DNA from: Liolophura sinensis
Lineage: Eukaryota; Mollusca; Polyplacophora; Chitonida; Chitonidae
Assembly: GCF_032854445.1 (NCBI RefSeq)
Contig: NC_088300.1
Coordinates: forward strand, 73,337,005-73,401,004
DNA: 64,000 nucleotides
Direction of reading: 5' to 3'
Under the pieces are notes generated by a model, which was not told where the DNA came from, ran no database searches, and saw nothing but the letters and a program-made list of their open reading frames with translations. Both the position numbers and the translations under genes were made by a program. Position 1 is the first letter of the stretch; each line of letters starts with the position of its first letter. Shown here in pieces: positions 34,057 through 46,870 of this stretch.

Positions 34057-34960
34057 GTTTTATATTACTCCATATGTGGTTCTTTGCTAGCTAGTTGACC
34101 TAAAGTGTTCTCCTTGTCACTACCGACAGGCTCCAGCACTGAGGTCAAGAGCTCGCATCGACCTGTGCTGGGTTTGACTACGTCTGGAAGTTTTGCCAGG
34201 AACCCTGTGATAGCTTACTCCGCGCTCGCCGGCTTCATTCATCCATAGACCTGACCAAGTCTTACACAGTTAGGTGAAATTCTTAGTTGAATGTATCGCT
34301 CAACACCAAAACACCATTATTGCTTTATTAATCTGAAAACTTTAGGTCTGTTTCCAGTGTGGGATTATCATGTGCTTTAAAAAGCCGAAATATTCCGCTT
34401 GACTGAAACTATGTTAAGGCAACGGCCGTGAGAATATTAGAAATACATGTAAAATATTAAAACCCGGTAAAATACGGGCAGTTGTTAAGAAACACTGAAA
34501 TGAAGTATAGAGCCTTTGTCAGATGAAAGGGCATTAAACATTGTCCATAAATAGTTTTAAATCATCAGATTGTATGGAGGGTATCAGTTACATCACCTCC
34601 ATATTTTCTTTTGGACATAGTTCGATGCAAAACCATTCGGCGAATGCAATCATACATCATCATGTGTATAGACCTATGCATGTGACGTCAGTGGTCGCAT
34701 GATCCCAACATGGCTAGAAAAAGCCACCGTAGAATCAAAAGTTTCAAATGCATTTTGCTATAAATAAATACATAAGTAAATAAATGGAACTATTTTAAGA
34801 GGCCGTGTTTAATGGTCTTTCACGTGACACATACTTCAAGATAATGTTTTCTTTGCCTTTAACTTTAAAACTGAAAGTGGGTCTACTGTGTGATTCTCGA
34901 GAGTCTTCGTGAAAATAATCAGTGATGAACAAGGGCTATATGCACATATAGGTTACAGTC
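34057..34960. other. Intron of the calcium-binding protein gene
   Basis: AT-rich sequence without recognised coding, repeat or transposon features. Confidence 0.45.
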
Positions 34961-34968
34961 AATCTTAC

Positions 34969-35048
34969 CTGCTTACAGAAAATTTGAAATACTCAGCGAG
35001 GAGTTCAAATGGCTTCTTCCAACTAGATACACAGGACTTGACCAGTGG
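34969..35048 (-). other. Probable 5' UTR exon of the calcium-binding protein gene
   Basis: The minus strand reads through CAAGTCCTGTGTATCTAGTT to TTCTGTAAGCAG and then a strong donor GTAAGATT (first intron base 34968). A TATA box lies at the right distance upstream. Joined to the acceptor at 33844-33846 it removes an intron of about 1.1 kb and leaves AAAT before the start ATG. The 5' end is estimated from the TATA position. Confidence 0.55.
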
Positions 35049-35071
35049 CAAGGAATAGTTGAGGGAATAGT

Positions 35072-35080
35072 CTTATATAG
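35072..35080 (-). promoter_or_regulatory. TATA box of the calcium-binding protein gene
   Basis: CTATATAAG on the minus strand, about 30 bp upstream of the inferred start of the 5' UTR exon. A TATA promoter fits a highly expressed muscle gene. Confidence 0.55.
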
Positions 35081-35973
35081 TCTACAGTTATAGATACATG
35101 CACACTTACAATGGCCAATTGAAACGAAAATATTTAAATCGAGTTCGAGTGTTTATATATAAGTGGAACGGCTCCGAAGAAGGTCATGTGTACTGACCTG
35201 CCTCGGTCTGATGATTTTCCGAGCGTATAGCGAACATGCTATGTTCCTGATATGTAGAATGATCGTGAAACCTGAATACCCTTACAGATATAATCCCTCA
35301 ATATATTCCTAACTATATTCGACTGTAAAGTTTATAGTTCCGCGTGTGGTATAGCCTGTATTAAGTGGAATTTAGAGTTACCACCCTATACATATTCGGA
35401 AATATCTCGAAACTCGATTAATACTTTTTACCATAATTAAAAACGGCTACATGTTTGTGACTAGTGATACACCTAAATATGCTTTCCACATATAAACAAT
35501 AATAGAACCCACACAAAGACTTGGCGATTGAAGTAAGAATATGATGGGACTAATAGGTTATAATATCTTTTAATCATAAAAAAAGGCTACTAAAATTGTC
35601 TTTGATCAAGAAAGGTTGTTTTCCATCTAGATTAAAGAGTATAAATACCTTAAAAGGGACAATTCAGATTGAAATTTACAAATCTAATATCTAAGCTGGA
35701 TATGCAGCTGGTGTATTGTTTTTCTATTAGTTTCACAGATGTAGGGAAATGGGTTATTAAAAGTTATATGAATGTAACTGACTTTGTCACATAAAAGGTA
35801 ACAGACACAGGCTTCGGTCGGTTTTTTAACAGCTGTTAACGATAGAGGGAGACGTGTCACGCACGCGCAACTGACAGCAATAACCGCCTAGTCCAGTATA
35901 CCTGTCAATCATCAGGTCGAGCGCCTGGACTAACGATCGCTATGAAAGTCAGAGCTAGGTAAGGATCGACAAA

Positions 35974-35984
35974 GTATATAAAAG
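35974..35984 (+). promoter_or_regulatory. Isolated plus-strand TATA-like box
   Basis: GTATATAAAAG in a GC-richer context (GCGCAACTGACAGC, GGTCGAGCGCCTGG upstream). No downstream coding exon is evident, so it may be chance or drive an unrecognised transcript. Confidence 0.25.
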
Positions 35985-35989
35985 ACGTA

Positions 35990-37140
35990 GGAGTGGTAAG
36001 ATTTATTTAGGAAAGATGTGCAGTATTAGCCTGGTCTGTCGCAACTAATCCGAGTTTTACTCTAGCGAATGTTTCCATATTGTTGATGGAGAGGAGACCT
36101 ATACATTTAAAAGAGAAGACACTAGACTGAATGTAAATCTATAAAGTATCCGAAACCAAGTTCAAAAGCAAACTTTTTTTATTTCTGTGTGGTGTTGCAT
36201 AAACGAGATATCGCATTCAAAGTCAGTAAAATGGTTGAGATTGTGAAAATAGAATGTGCTGCCATGTTAACCAGTCAGGCGCGAGTTATTTCTATAGCAC
36301 AGGAATGCACCTGTTTCGGCAGGCGTCACCCGAATACTGTCTTGTCATCAGCCTGGGGTACATCGTATTTCGGGTTTCTGTAACATGGCGCCTCCCATGG
36401 GTCCATCATGATTCCAGATTAAAAGTTGATTTACAGAGTTACGGTGTTCCTCAGAACAAAACTGCAGTAGCCGTTTGGCCTGTTTTCCAAAATAACTAAT
36501 CTAAAATAATTTGTTGTCTTTCCTTTTGATTTCTAGTACTGCTTAAGTAGTAAATTTGTGAACTTCAACCTCAAAATGTATAACTTTCGCGTGTGGCCTT
36601 GCCATACAACCACATGCAGCTTGCGCTTTTCTCTACAGCATATAAAAAATCAGCCTAACGTGACAACCATATTTTATGGTAACATCTTTGGGCAAAAGAT
36701 TTCAGTGCTATTCAAAGTAGGCAAAATTCTGATATATTTTGTCTAGGTGCACAATAACAGTGTAGAAAGTTATGCTGTGTCAAAAATATTTCTGTTATTA
36801 AATAAGTACTTCAGCACTCCTCGGTTCTGAGGTAAACCTTGCACCCAGTTCAACCAGTTGTGCATGACTAACTTTTCTTGCCATGCCAGGGTCTGAGGCC
36901 AAAGTGCCGGACTGCATGGATTTTGGATGCTAGTCAGAGAAACATCAATAAAGACAGAACACTCCGACAAACGCCTCCCACCATGCTTCTCCTTGTGAAA
37001 TAGTGAATTGTTACGATTGAGGCTATATATTGTAGATAGGGACTAGTTTACGCCATAGAAAATGTCAAAACTGTGCTAAGACCATTTTCTTCTATTCATC
37101 CTATGCATGTGGCTCTTTTGTTTCTTTCTAGATCATTTGT
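35990..37140. other. No recognised gene
   Basis: Short frames at 36189-36499 and 36558-36746 show no domains. Nothing else supported. Confidence 0.4.
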
Positions 37141-37142
37141 TG

Positions 37143-38270
37143 TTACGGAGATACCAAAGAATCAAACGAATCGAATCGAGTCAATATATCGTGGCGTGAA
37201 TATGCCCAAAACTGGAGACAGTGAATGGTTTTCAATATGACAGTGCGAACATTTAAAATAAAATAAAAATAGATGTAATTTAAATATTTAATGACAGTAT
37301 CGCCAGAATGCTGTGGAAAAAATCGAATATAGAGTGGACTGTGTGGAACATTTGCCAAACATGAGCAAAGTCTACTCAGAACTAAAAAATGTTTAATGTC
37401 GTATTGAACATCACATCCAACACACTCGGGAGCACTGCTCCCATCGAGGATAAAAAAACGAGATTGTCCAGTACGACATCTCATTAAAACTACTTGGTCT
37501 CTCGGAGACAAATTGTGCGTATAAGAATAATAGACAATGACAGGATGAATAGCGTGTAGTTTATTATGACCTGAAGGTTCCATTTACCCTGCCATTGGCG
37601 ACGAATATACTTAAGAATAGTTGAACGAAAATCAGTATATGGTGTCTACATCTGAGATATTGCTTTATTAAGGACAGCTATAGCCTCCCTACCTACGATA
37701 GTGTTTGCATGAATACCGATACAACTTGGTATTCACAGAATATAACATCCTTACCTCTTTTTAATGGATTTCCTATATTAGGCTAAAATCTCAACAATAA
37801 ACGAATTTTTAAACTTATTATTCCCTATTGCTGAAAGGCACGAGACCGAGTTACTGCATGTAATTACCCTCTGGGCACGCCTAGAAGAAACAGATGATAA
37901 GACCAGAAGTAAACCCCTGGCCTATGCAGCGAAGATTGAAAATAAGGGTGGAAGACAAAGGGAAGTGGCTCGCTGATCTAAGACAGTCGCAGCTGCCCCC
38001 CTGCCCCCCCCCCCCCATCATATAAATAAATTTATAATCCGGGTATTCAGCCTTAATTTCAGCAAAACTTTGCTGAATTATGCGAGGTTTTGTATTTGCT
38101 TTCTTATACTTACGCAGAGTATATATCCACTTAGACTGTGTAAGAAGACAGGGAGGAGAATCCGAACAAGGCACAGAAGCTATGTGCTCTAGCTTGATGT
38201 TAGCTTTCACAATAAGGTCCCAAATACGAAGACCGAACGAAATGCCCTTACTGGGACTTTAATCTACATA
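37143..38270 (-). mobile_element. Remnant of a non-LTR retrotransposon, RNase H and C-terminal part
   Basis: On the minus strand, 38210-38035 encodes RIIQQSFAEIKAEYPDYKF and leads into the start of an RNase H domain, broken at a G-run near 38005-38016. The downstream frame (LDQRATSLCLPPLFSIFAA) is the middle of the same domain. After a deletion, 37583-37143 gives LSPRDQVVLMRCRTGQS and ECVGCDVQYDIKHFLV, the Cys-x2-Cys C-terminal region typical of RNase H-bearing LINEs of the Jockey/I group. Frameshifts and deletions make it dead. Clade assignment is from memory of conserved motifs. Confidence 0.7.
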
Positions 38271-38479
38271 TGATGGATTGATATGAACAAAGTAAATCCA
38301 AATCCTAGGAAACCTAGAGAACCGGATATAATTTTAAGAGTTATTTTATCTTTGCCAGATGTCTTCACGTGAGTCTCCGGAAGACATAGGACAATTGAAT
38401 GTAAAGACTGGACAACCTGATATTTCAATAATATTAACCTTTAAACCTGGAACTGAATAATTCTATCACATTATGGAGG

Positions 38480-39370
38480 GAGACGAATAGAGGATTTATT
38501 TTTGTGTTTGCGTTTGGACCGAAGATGGCCTCTCCCGGGAGACTCGCTAGCAAATCTCTGCAATGCGTGTGATGTATCCATCACAAGTTTGGACTGGGTC
38601 CCTAGTGGCCTTAGAGGGACGCTCTGAAGGACCACGAGGTTTTAATAGATTTCAATTTATTCTTAGATGATTTAGAGGTTTGTCACCGAAGTTGTTAGAA
38701 ATATCAGCTTGACAAGTTTGAGTTGAAAGATTGATCTGAAGTGGTGCCTCGGAGGACTTAACAGGAGAGGAAATCTGAAACAGTTTTGGCTTATCTGTAT
38801 TTATGGGCCAAGTCATGTCGATCTGAGTTCCAGGGGGCCTCCGTGGCTCAGTTGGTTAGCGCGCTAGCGCAGCGTAATGACCCAGGAGTCTCTCACCAAT
38901 GCGGTCGCTGTGAGTTCAAGTCCAGCTCATGCTGACTTCCTCTCCGGCCGTACGTGGGAAGGTCTGCCAGCAACCTGCGGATGGTCGTGGGTTTCCCCCG
39001 GACTCTGCTTGGGTACGGCGTAAAACACCAATCAAATAAATAAATAAATAATACGATCTGTGTTCCAGTGGAGATGGAGAAATTCTTGACCACATTTGTA
39101 TTATAAGGTTGTAGAGGGTTAATTAAGGGAACGACGATTTTACGTGCTCCTACTTAACAAATATTAGTTTTAACCTTAGTTGTTACAATTTTGTTTTCTG
39201 TTCGATAATGATAACACTTACGGGAACAGGTCATGTGGTTCTGGCCGCATTTAGAACATGTTACAGTGCTCTAGCAATCATAACCTTCATGGCCCTCCCG
39301 TGAGCAGCGTTTGTTTCGGCAATGGCCTCTTCCGTGCCCGATCTTCTAGCACGTAAAAAATCATGTGGTG
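38480..39370 (-). mobile_element. LINE ORF1 remnant with CCHC zinc knuckles
   Basis: 39360-39220 (minus) encodes KIGHGRGHC, CSREGHEGYDC and TCSKCGQNHMTC, a row of knuckle motifs interrupted by two stop codons. The later part (about 38770-38480) gives SERPSKATRDPVQTCDGYIT and ends in a basic, polar tail. A SINE splits it. Position and strand fit ORF1 of the same element whose RNase H part lies at 37143-38270. Confidence 0.6.
38834..39054 (+). mobile_element. SINE family A nested in the LINE remnant
   Basis: Starts GGGGCCTCCGTGGCTCAGTT with a perfect box A (TGGCTCAGTTGG) and a box B-like GAGTTCAAGTCC, ends (AAATA)n. An internal segment between GACTCTGCTTGGG and TACGGCGTAAAACACC is deleted relative to the copy at 58452. 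Flanks GATCTGAGTTCCAG (38820) and GATCTGTGTTCCAG (39055) form a 14-bp target duplication with one mismatch. Confidence 0.85.
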
Positions 39371-39399
39371 ATTTGGAATATAAAGGACCACTCGGGCAC

Positions 39400-41375
39400 T
39401 ATATGAATGACCCACGTCATTGAGCATGTCAGTGATATAGTGTATAGAAATTACAAATTCTCTACAGTCATATTTACAAAATTTAACTTGTCCTTTGTCG
39501 TGTGTTTATTTGTAACACTTCGGTACATGAAATTCATATGCTAATACCGCGTTGTTGTTGCTGTTGTTGCACGGCGTTTCAGAGTCATAGTGTCAATTTG
39601 GTTTTCTAAGTCACTGAGTGGCAGATAATTTCTCACTGGCAAAGGACTCCCACAACAAGCACAACCTTCTACGGAAGAAACGAAAGATATTTATTTGTCC
39701 ACCTTTTAACATGTTATGGGAGACGAAGAATGAACTGATTTTAGCAGTCGTGGTGATCCATTACAAATCCCCAGTGGGTTTACTCGTAAATCACTGCTTA
39801 AAGGAAGATTGCCACTTTGCGATCAAAAGCACACAAATCGGATATTTTACTTTAGTTTCATATGGTTTGTTAGTCTTTCAAAAATCTTTTAAATTATTTT
39901 AACAAAGAACTATATTTTCCGTCGTCAACTTCCCACAGCCAGCGCTTAGGCGTACCAATGCTCAGGCACGTTTGTGTGATCAGTTACAATAGACGGATCA
40001 CTGACTGAGGGTGACTGTCCGTCTACAAGCCCTCTAGGAACTCTCTGCAACACCACTAGAATCGCCCTAATCTCCTGTCTGGTTTTGACTTTTAGCCTGA
40101 GCTGTATGCGAAACACTTTATTATAAACTCACTGTTTGGATTCACTCGTAATACTTTCCTTCTTTCAAGGTTGAATTTTAGTTAATATCTTCCAGGGGGT
40201 GGAAGATAAGCTATCTACGGTACATGACGATGTAAACGGTATGACGCCAATAATGGTATAACTTCCAATGGGAGACCTTGTCTGATGTACTATAGCCTAT
40301 TTCTTTTAGGCAGTCGCCTATACTCAGCTTTCTGTAAAATCGGTCACACTCGCTACCAAAATTGCCTTTCGTTAGTGACACGTAACAACACACACTGTAC
40401 ACATTGATATGTTGTACCTCTATATCATTGAAAGGAAAATACAGTTAAGACACTTTTTCTAATTTATAATGTTAAATTCCATAAGCCTGGTTTCAACACC
40501 AAGCATTATCTCGGGTGAGGTCATAATTATTCAGAATCAAGTGGCATGCTGGTTAATGAGCGTGGAGAGTAATTTGTTTTACAATAGCTCCGCTAAATTC
40601 CACGCAGTAACACAGCTACACTGTTGTCTCAGCAAATAGTTTACCTTGCCTTTTTTAACAGAATTTAACAGAATTTCCTGACATTCAACTCCAACTCGGT
40701 GAATACATAGACCCACAATTTTCCCGATCGTCTCTCCCGATCTGTGGGAGAAGCAGCCGGGGATTGACTTGTTGGCCGAGGGTTGCAACCCGCACTGCAG
40801 GACGAGATCCTCGTGGCTGAGGGCGGGTTGCTCTTGCGAGACATTCTGTTTTGGCCCTTATTTCTTTACAGACGGATGGTCGGAGGGCCCGCTCCGATCA
40901 ATCGGCTGGTCACGCCGGTCCGAATGTCCGAGCACCAATCTTACTACACATCATCATATATGAATTATTACTTCTACTTTTCCCAGTTGGACATTTCAGT
41001 GAGATCTTAAGATGTTTGGACGGTGGCTGTTGGATGAATCGAGTGGGTTATTTCTTTCGTCTTAACCTATTTGAGTATATAAATAATGTCGAGGATGGCG
41101 TGGAATTTTCGTCTCTCTTTATGCTGATGACTCACAGAGCGAGTTTTCCCCTGGTTGGCACTTTGCATTTTTAATGAATTACATGGTGATGTATAAAATT
41201 GGTCTCGTTTTTTTCTACTTTCTACGAAAAATCGTCGAAAAACAAACATCTAAAACAGAGGCCCTTCTTAGGTAAAACCATTGAGAGTTAAGAGGTCAGG
41301 TTAAGCAGGTTAAAAAGCTAAGATCTGGTCACGTGTTCATCGAATGTAGCAAAAAACAGCAATTAAACTCTGAAC
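39400..41375. other. No recognised gene
   Basis: A GC-richer patch at 40720-40930 holds overlapping short frames on the plus strand without domains. Otherwise AT-rich and featureless. Confidence 0.4.
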
Positions 41376-41377
41376 AA

Positions 41378-41650
41378 CTGAATGAATGCTTGGGGTTTAA
41401 CGTCGTACTTAACAATTTTTCAGTCATGTGACGGCGAGGAGTCATTAGGTGTGTGTACATATCCTGCGTCTTCTTCTGGCAGGATGAGTCATTGCCGCTA
41501 AAGTTCCGTCGGTGCTGAAGTATCATACCGAAGACACAAGACATGACATTCCAACCAGTCACTTCGTACTGACACCGGACCGCCCAGTCATGATTCCATG
41601 CTCTAACCTTTCAGTTCTGAGGGCCAAGCGAGGCAGAAACATGTACCATT
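41378..41650 (-). mobile_element. SINE family B copy
   Basis: TGCTTGGGGTTTAACGTCGT, ACTTAACAATTTTTCAGTCA, CATACCGAAGACACAAGACA and GAGGGCCAAGCGAGGCAG are shared with copies at 25553 and 29625. The 5' tRNA-like head is absent. Confidence 0.7.
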
Positions 41651-41659
41651 TTGGTAAAA

Positions 41660-44075
41660 GACAATAATGGATATCCCGATGTTCGTTTCACTTCATGAAT
41701 CATAAGGTGTTTCGCTACCGAGATGCTGATCTGGATGACTTAACAGAGGAGAAAATTTGTGGGGAAATCAAAGCACAAGGCGTTACAAAATGGAAAAATC
41801 GTTAAATTGAATAAGTATATTGTAAGTTTGAACAAATCAACTCTCCCGCAGGTTATTCTCATTGGCCGCTATTGTAATTGTAAAATACCTTCATGGAATT
41901 CATTCCACTTTGTTAATTTACTAGTCATGCTTAACAATACATGATTTACACCAACACCAAGATGAATTCAGACATCAAATTGTATTTGAGAACTTGAACA
42001 AAAGTTGAGACAAAAAGTATGTGAATAGGTTATACCTTATTACGAGATGTTGTTGTTGTTTTTCAGTTGGACAGTAATGTTTTGGTTTACTATACTTGTA
42101 TGAAAAAATATCATGGGTGTTTAAAAAGCAGCAACAGCAAAGCGGATTATTGTAGGCTTAATCTCGGATTAAGACAGATGTCTGTCTTAGTGTCCAGCAG
42201 TGACAACATTGAAGAACGATAAGCATGTGCTATTGGAGTAAGTAAATAATACTCACAATGTCAAAGTTTGTTAACTGACACACACTGTATCGTTTTAAAA
42301 CCTGTAAACAACAGGAGTAATTAATCTCTCAAGACTGATTGCTGGCGCTGGATTCACTGCTTCTGTGTAAATTACTCTTCTGTATAATTTTCCGGGTGGA
42401 AATGCGGCCATCAACAGAGCATGTCAATGATATAGACTAATCTTGAAAACTTCGCAAACATACAAGTCAGGTTAAAAAAAATACACCATCCATTTCGGGT
42501 TACTTGTTGAATATATCGTCAGCTGCAGCTAGGTCCACATGCCTGTCAACCGGAAGTAGCCTACAGTGAAATGTCTGCAGTCTGGTGATGCCTGATTCTG
42601 ACCTGAACATACGTGTTTGGGTTGCGTTTTTTTCAGTTCTTTGATATGAGGCTTACACGATCCTTGCAGTAATATGAGTACATGATGTTATTAGATGTCA
42701 CCTTTATACAAACGCGACAAATTATAAGACATATTAAAGGGTGAAAGATCACACACAGCTACATGAGACTGCTGTCTGCCTGGGTTGGGGCAATGTCCTA
42801 GGCTAGAAGTGAGCGCAATTGCAAGTGCTTTATTTACAAGGAAGTCACGTTGGTTTGTGAAATTTATGCTAAAATTTGGCCAGTTTACTGTAAAATATCT
42901 GTTGCATGGTTCTGTGTGGCATAATACAAATGTATGTCAAATTTAGCGTGCCGACCGTCGACACCAGTCGATGACATTGATGGCATATTTACTCTCTTAA
43001 ACAAGTTGATTTTCTTCTGCAGGGGTAGGTTACATATTGCAAGATAAACTTTACACTTTTCACAGCTAGTATATGTTCAAATATCTGAAACACGAGGACT
43101 GCATCTTCGCTTGCAAACAAGGATATGTCTGTCGACGGAACTATATTCACATCTTCGGACGATAATCCTGCGCGCCTCAGCAGGTCTCCGGCACTGCCTA
43201 GTAGAGAGTTTGTCACGCACCAGTGGAGTGTTATTCAGTACCTCGGAGGGCGATACGAGCGGAAAACAATTGACCTCACACTTAGCTGCACTGTCTATAG
43301 GAAGTTTAACGTATGCGGAATGGATGTACAGAACTGGTCACCTAAAGAAAGACATCATGCACTGTAACGAAAGACATTCTTTTTAATGCACAGAAAACAC
43401 TAACGTGGGAAATATATGTAAGGTGAAATACTGTGAGTACTTAAATACTGTGTACTTCTGGAATTTTTTCAACCTACTAAAATGCATTTGAAACTTTGGA
43501 TTGTACGGGCGGCCTTAAGTAACTATATTGGGATATGGGACATAAGCAAATCCGGTTTTTGCCACCTAACACACACAGACTGCTACTTTACATCATTCAA
43601 AATGCTTATGCACATAGATCAATAAATGCATTCGCCGAATGGACTTCGAAATGAGCTATTTTAAACCAAAATGTGAATATGTATGTGATGTCAGTGATAA
43701 CATCTGGGTCACTATAGATCAAAATAGAATGTGATGTTTTAAAATTATTTGACTCGGTTGGAAAAGTTCAAGCAAAAAAAAATCCAACTATTTTCCTGAA
43801 GAGTGTTTAACGGTTTTCAGTCTGATATATAATTCAGTTCAAGTTTTCTTTGCCTCTAATGTTATTCTGGGTTGAAAATTTTCAAAATATCACTGCTCTG
43901 CCCTAGCAGCACACTTATTTATTATAGTTTATCCTTTATAACCCAACACATTCTAAAAGAACAAAAGACTTTTATGTTAACTATAGGCCCTAGATAATGA
44001 CTAAAAGCCACAGTTTGCTCCACAAATTTATTCGCTTTATTATTTGATTTTTATCTAACGGCATGTACTGAATTT
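41660..44075. other. No secure gene; one segment open on both strands
   Basis: At 43083-43386 a GC-richer segment stays open on the plus strand in two frames (for example FTSSDDNPARLSRSPALPS) and on the minus strand (SSEDVNIVPSTDISLFASED). Either could be an exon; I cannot choose. At 44330 the plus strand has an acceptor (CTTTTCAG) followed by IEMFKVRKIRHLECGKEIV and a stop, a possible terminal exon. Confidence 0.3.
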
Positions 44076-44077
44076 TT

Positions 44078-44140
44078 CACTTATACAATGGCGGTCAGTT
44101 TTATGAATGGAGAAAACCGGAGCGCCCGGACTTTGATCCC
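44078..44140 (-). mobile_element. SINE family A fragment
   Basis: TTTTTCACTTATACAATGGC and GGTCAGTTTTATGAATGGAG, a short decayed piece of the 3' half. Confidence 0.45.
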
Positions 44141-45046
44141 AGAGTAGTTTATAAGATGATGCCTTTATATTTACCCTTCATTATAGTGCATATTCATTAT
44201 TTTTAATATTCAATAGATCAACGGCACAGTAAGTCCTATTCGTTTTAGAATTTAAAGTTTTGTTATATAAAAGCACGCGTTTACCTATTGGAAAATGTTT
44301 AAATGAAAATTTCCTTTTTTCTTTTCAGATTGAAATGTTCAAGGTGAGGAAGATCCGCCATCTGGAGTGTGGTAAAGAAATTGTAGAAGGGTAGCCTTTC
44401 TATCACTAATAAAAACAAGATTAGAGTTTCATTCGAGTGAAACATTAATTTTTAAATTCTACATTATATTTTTTTGGTAAAGTTTAACATGAAACCATGG
44501 TTTAACTGGGTATGGACGTGCCAACCCCCCACTCATGTCCTGGCATAATGTTGCAGTCGATTCACCAGTGTGACATACAGACCTCGCCTACTATCCTCCT
44601 GAAAGACTAGTGCAACGAGCAAACGGCCACATCGGCAAACGGCCACACCGGCAAACAACCACACCGGCAAAGGGCCGCATTCAGGCATATTATATAACAC
44701 GCTCTTGGGACACATATTTCATTAATCCACGGCAGACAGGCAGCACTCATTTATCAAAAGCAGTAGCAGTAGGGCAATGTTTCCGCACCACCAGCAGCAA
44801 TCATTCAAGCAATCGGAAACTAGGCAGTCACGATAGATATTCTAGATTCGGAATATGTGTTTCGCCAATCTACCAGCCTGCTTCACACGCTTGTCATAAG
44901 CAGTAGCAATTAGACATGTTTCAGCACCGCCACCAACAAATCTTACTTCACTTTTCACTCTAACATCAAGTCAAGATGTCGAGATAATAACTCAAAATTG
45001 GTACCTAGCCTTCTTCCACTGCTGATTAACACTCGTTGAGTGTTAA

Positions 45047-45145
45047 TATTTCACTGGGGGAATTATGATGCCATTATGGTGGTAGAAAAAAGGGCAGCGC
45101 CCGGGGAAAACCCACGACCATCCGTAGGTTGCTTAGAGACAGTCA
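45047..45145 (-). mobile_element. SINE family A fragment
   Basis: ATTATGGTGGTAGAAAAAAG, GGCAGCGCCCGGGGAAAACC and CACGACCATCCGTAGGTTGC match the reversed body of the family. Confidence 0.6.
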
Positions 45146-45486
45146 TTTTGATAGTGTCACGCGGTTTTGTCGGTAACGTGAATAACATTAAAACCAAAAT
45201 CGAGCAGCTATCTGAACTGGGTACAACGCACAAAAAAATAACAGACGACACAAGGCTGATGTTCAATATTTAATCTCATGGCAGCTGACAGCAGGGCAGG
45301 AGACTTTGGAGTCGACAACGGTCACTGGGCTTTTAGCTGGAAGAGAACCACAACCTAAAAAGACTGTTCCTTAAGTACACTATCCGTGGCCAAAAAAAAA
45401 AACAACCAGAGGCTTCCTCCAGTGAAATACCAAATAATTTATCACATTTATGGCAGTGAAATACGCTTCATTAAAATAACAAGAAG

Positions 45487-45888
45487 CCAGTGACTGGCCA
45501 CAAGACCTCATAGTAACACGAAGACCCAAGTAACCACAAACAGGCTGTACTACTATGACTGGCCACAAGACCTCATAGTAACACGAAGACCCAAGTAACC
45601 ACAAACAGGCTGTACTACTATGACTGGCCACAAGACGTCATAGTAACACGAAGACCCAAGTAATCACAAACAGGCTGTATTACTATGACTGGCCACAAGA
45701 CCTCATAGTAACACGAAGACCCAAGTAACCACAAACAGGCTGTACTATAATGACTGGCCACAAGGCCTCATAGTAACACGAAGACCCAAGTAACCACAAA
45801 CAGGCTGTACTATAATGACTGGCCACATCACCTCATAGTAACACGAAGACCCAAGTAACCACAAACAGGCTGTACTACTATGACACAT
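45487..45888 (+). repeat. 65-bp minisatellite, about 6 units
   Basis: Unit TGACTGGCCACAAGACCTCA, TAGTAACACGAAGACCCAAG, TAACCACAAACAGGCTGTAC, TACTA; starts at 45556 and 45621 give the 65-bp period. Units are nearly identical. Confidence 0.9.
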
Positions 45889-46204
45889 CCACTCCCCCCA
45901 CCCACTCACACCCCGCCAAAAAAAAAAACAAAAACAAATCACAATCTCAATCCCAAAGATTTTAGCTCAGAATAACAATACAATGGCACAATTCCACTTG
46001 TGACCTCACTTCGCCCTGTAAGAATGTATTTATCAAGCCAAAAAAATAAATACAGGTTTAAACTCCTGGGAAAATCTCATTCTTGTACATTTGAGCTTCC
46101 CCTCAAAAAATCATCTCCGACATTGATCTAACATTTGATTGCCTCTACTCGATAATTAAGGTTCTGTAGAAACAAGGCCCAACGCATTAATCGTTAGTTA
46201 GGTT

Positions 46205-46870
46205 AGATGTATTCAAAGCAGACAATGTCTGTTGATCGGTCTGAAAGGAAAAAGCCTGACAAAAAGGATATAGATTAAACTTTGATATCCAAAGAAATAT
46301 TTTGACGGCCTAACCGTCAAATGAGCATTGCCAATACGCTGAAACAACTTCCAGTGGCGAACGACATGTTCCTGCCAAGTCACCGTATGCGCAAGCAAAT
46401 CGTCAACAACAGTTATCAACATCGGCCATATCCTTCAACAACAGTCTCATCATACGGTTATACGAACTTCCGGCATTTACCAACCCATACGGCATGCGTG
46501 TGAATGTGCGTAATGCAAATGGTGTGCAAAATGCGGTGAAATCCGTTCAGATAATGGTATCTGCCAGTATCCTTTACAGAAATCAAGCTTAAACAAGAAA
46601 TCACCAAGCTTAGCAAAAATTTCCTCGGCATTGGACATCGGTTCAGCGTCAAAAATGGTAATAGTTTGAAATGTAGCACAGGTTTGAATGCTGATCTTCT
46701 TTCTTAACCATTAAACTTGATGGTCTAATGACTAATACCCATTTCAGACATCTCTTCAACTTCCTTTTTTACGGCCTCCAACAACGTATGACAGCAGGGT
46801 TTTCATAGGAAAAACTGGTCATTCAATCTGAGACAATGGATCGGAGTAATCTATGACAATAATTGGTAAT
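46205..46870 (-). mobile_element. Gypsy (Ty3) reverse-transcriptase fragment
   Basis: Minus strand, in order: a decayed leader with VKKEVEEMSEMGI, then DAEPMSNAEEIFAKLGDF, KLDFCKGYWQIPLSE and, in another frame, VDDLLAHTVTWQEH followed by LFQRIGNAHLTVRPSKYFFG. The catalytic YVDD box reads VVDD. Two or more frameshifts and stops separate the blocks, and LTRs, integrase and RNase H are absent, so it is an inactive piece. Confidence 0.8.

Noticed and set aside
37143-37583. 146-residue frame as a host gene
   Set aside because: The motifs RCRTGQS and ECVGCDVQYDIKHFL identify it as the C-terminal region of a LINE.
38834-38930. tRNA gene (good box A and partial box B); similar at 60503 and 29870
   Set aside because: No complete cloverleaf is formed and each is joined to a SINE body and tail with target duplications, so these are SINE heads.
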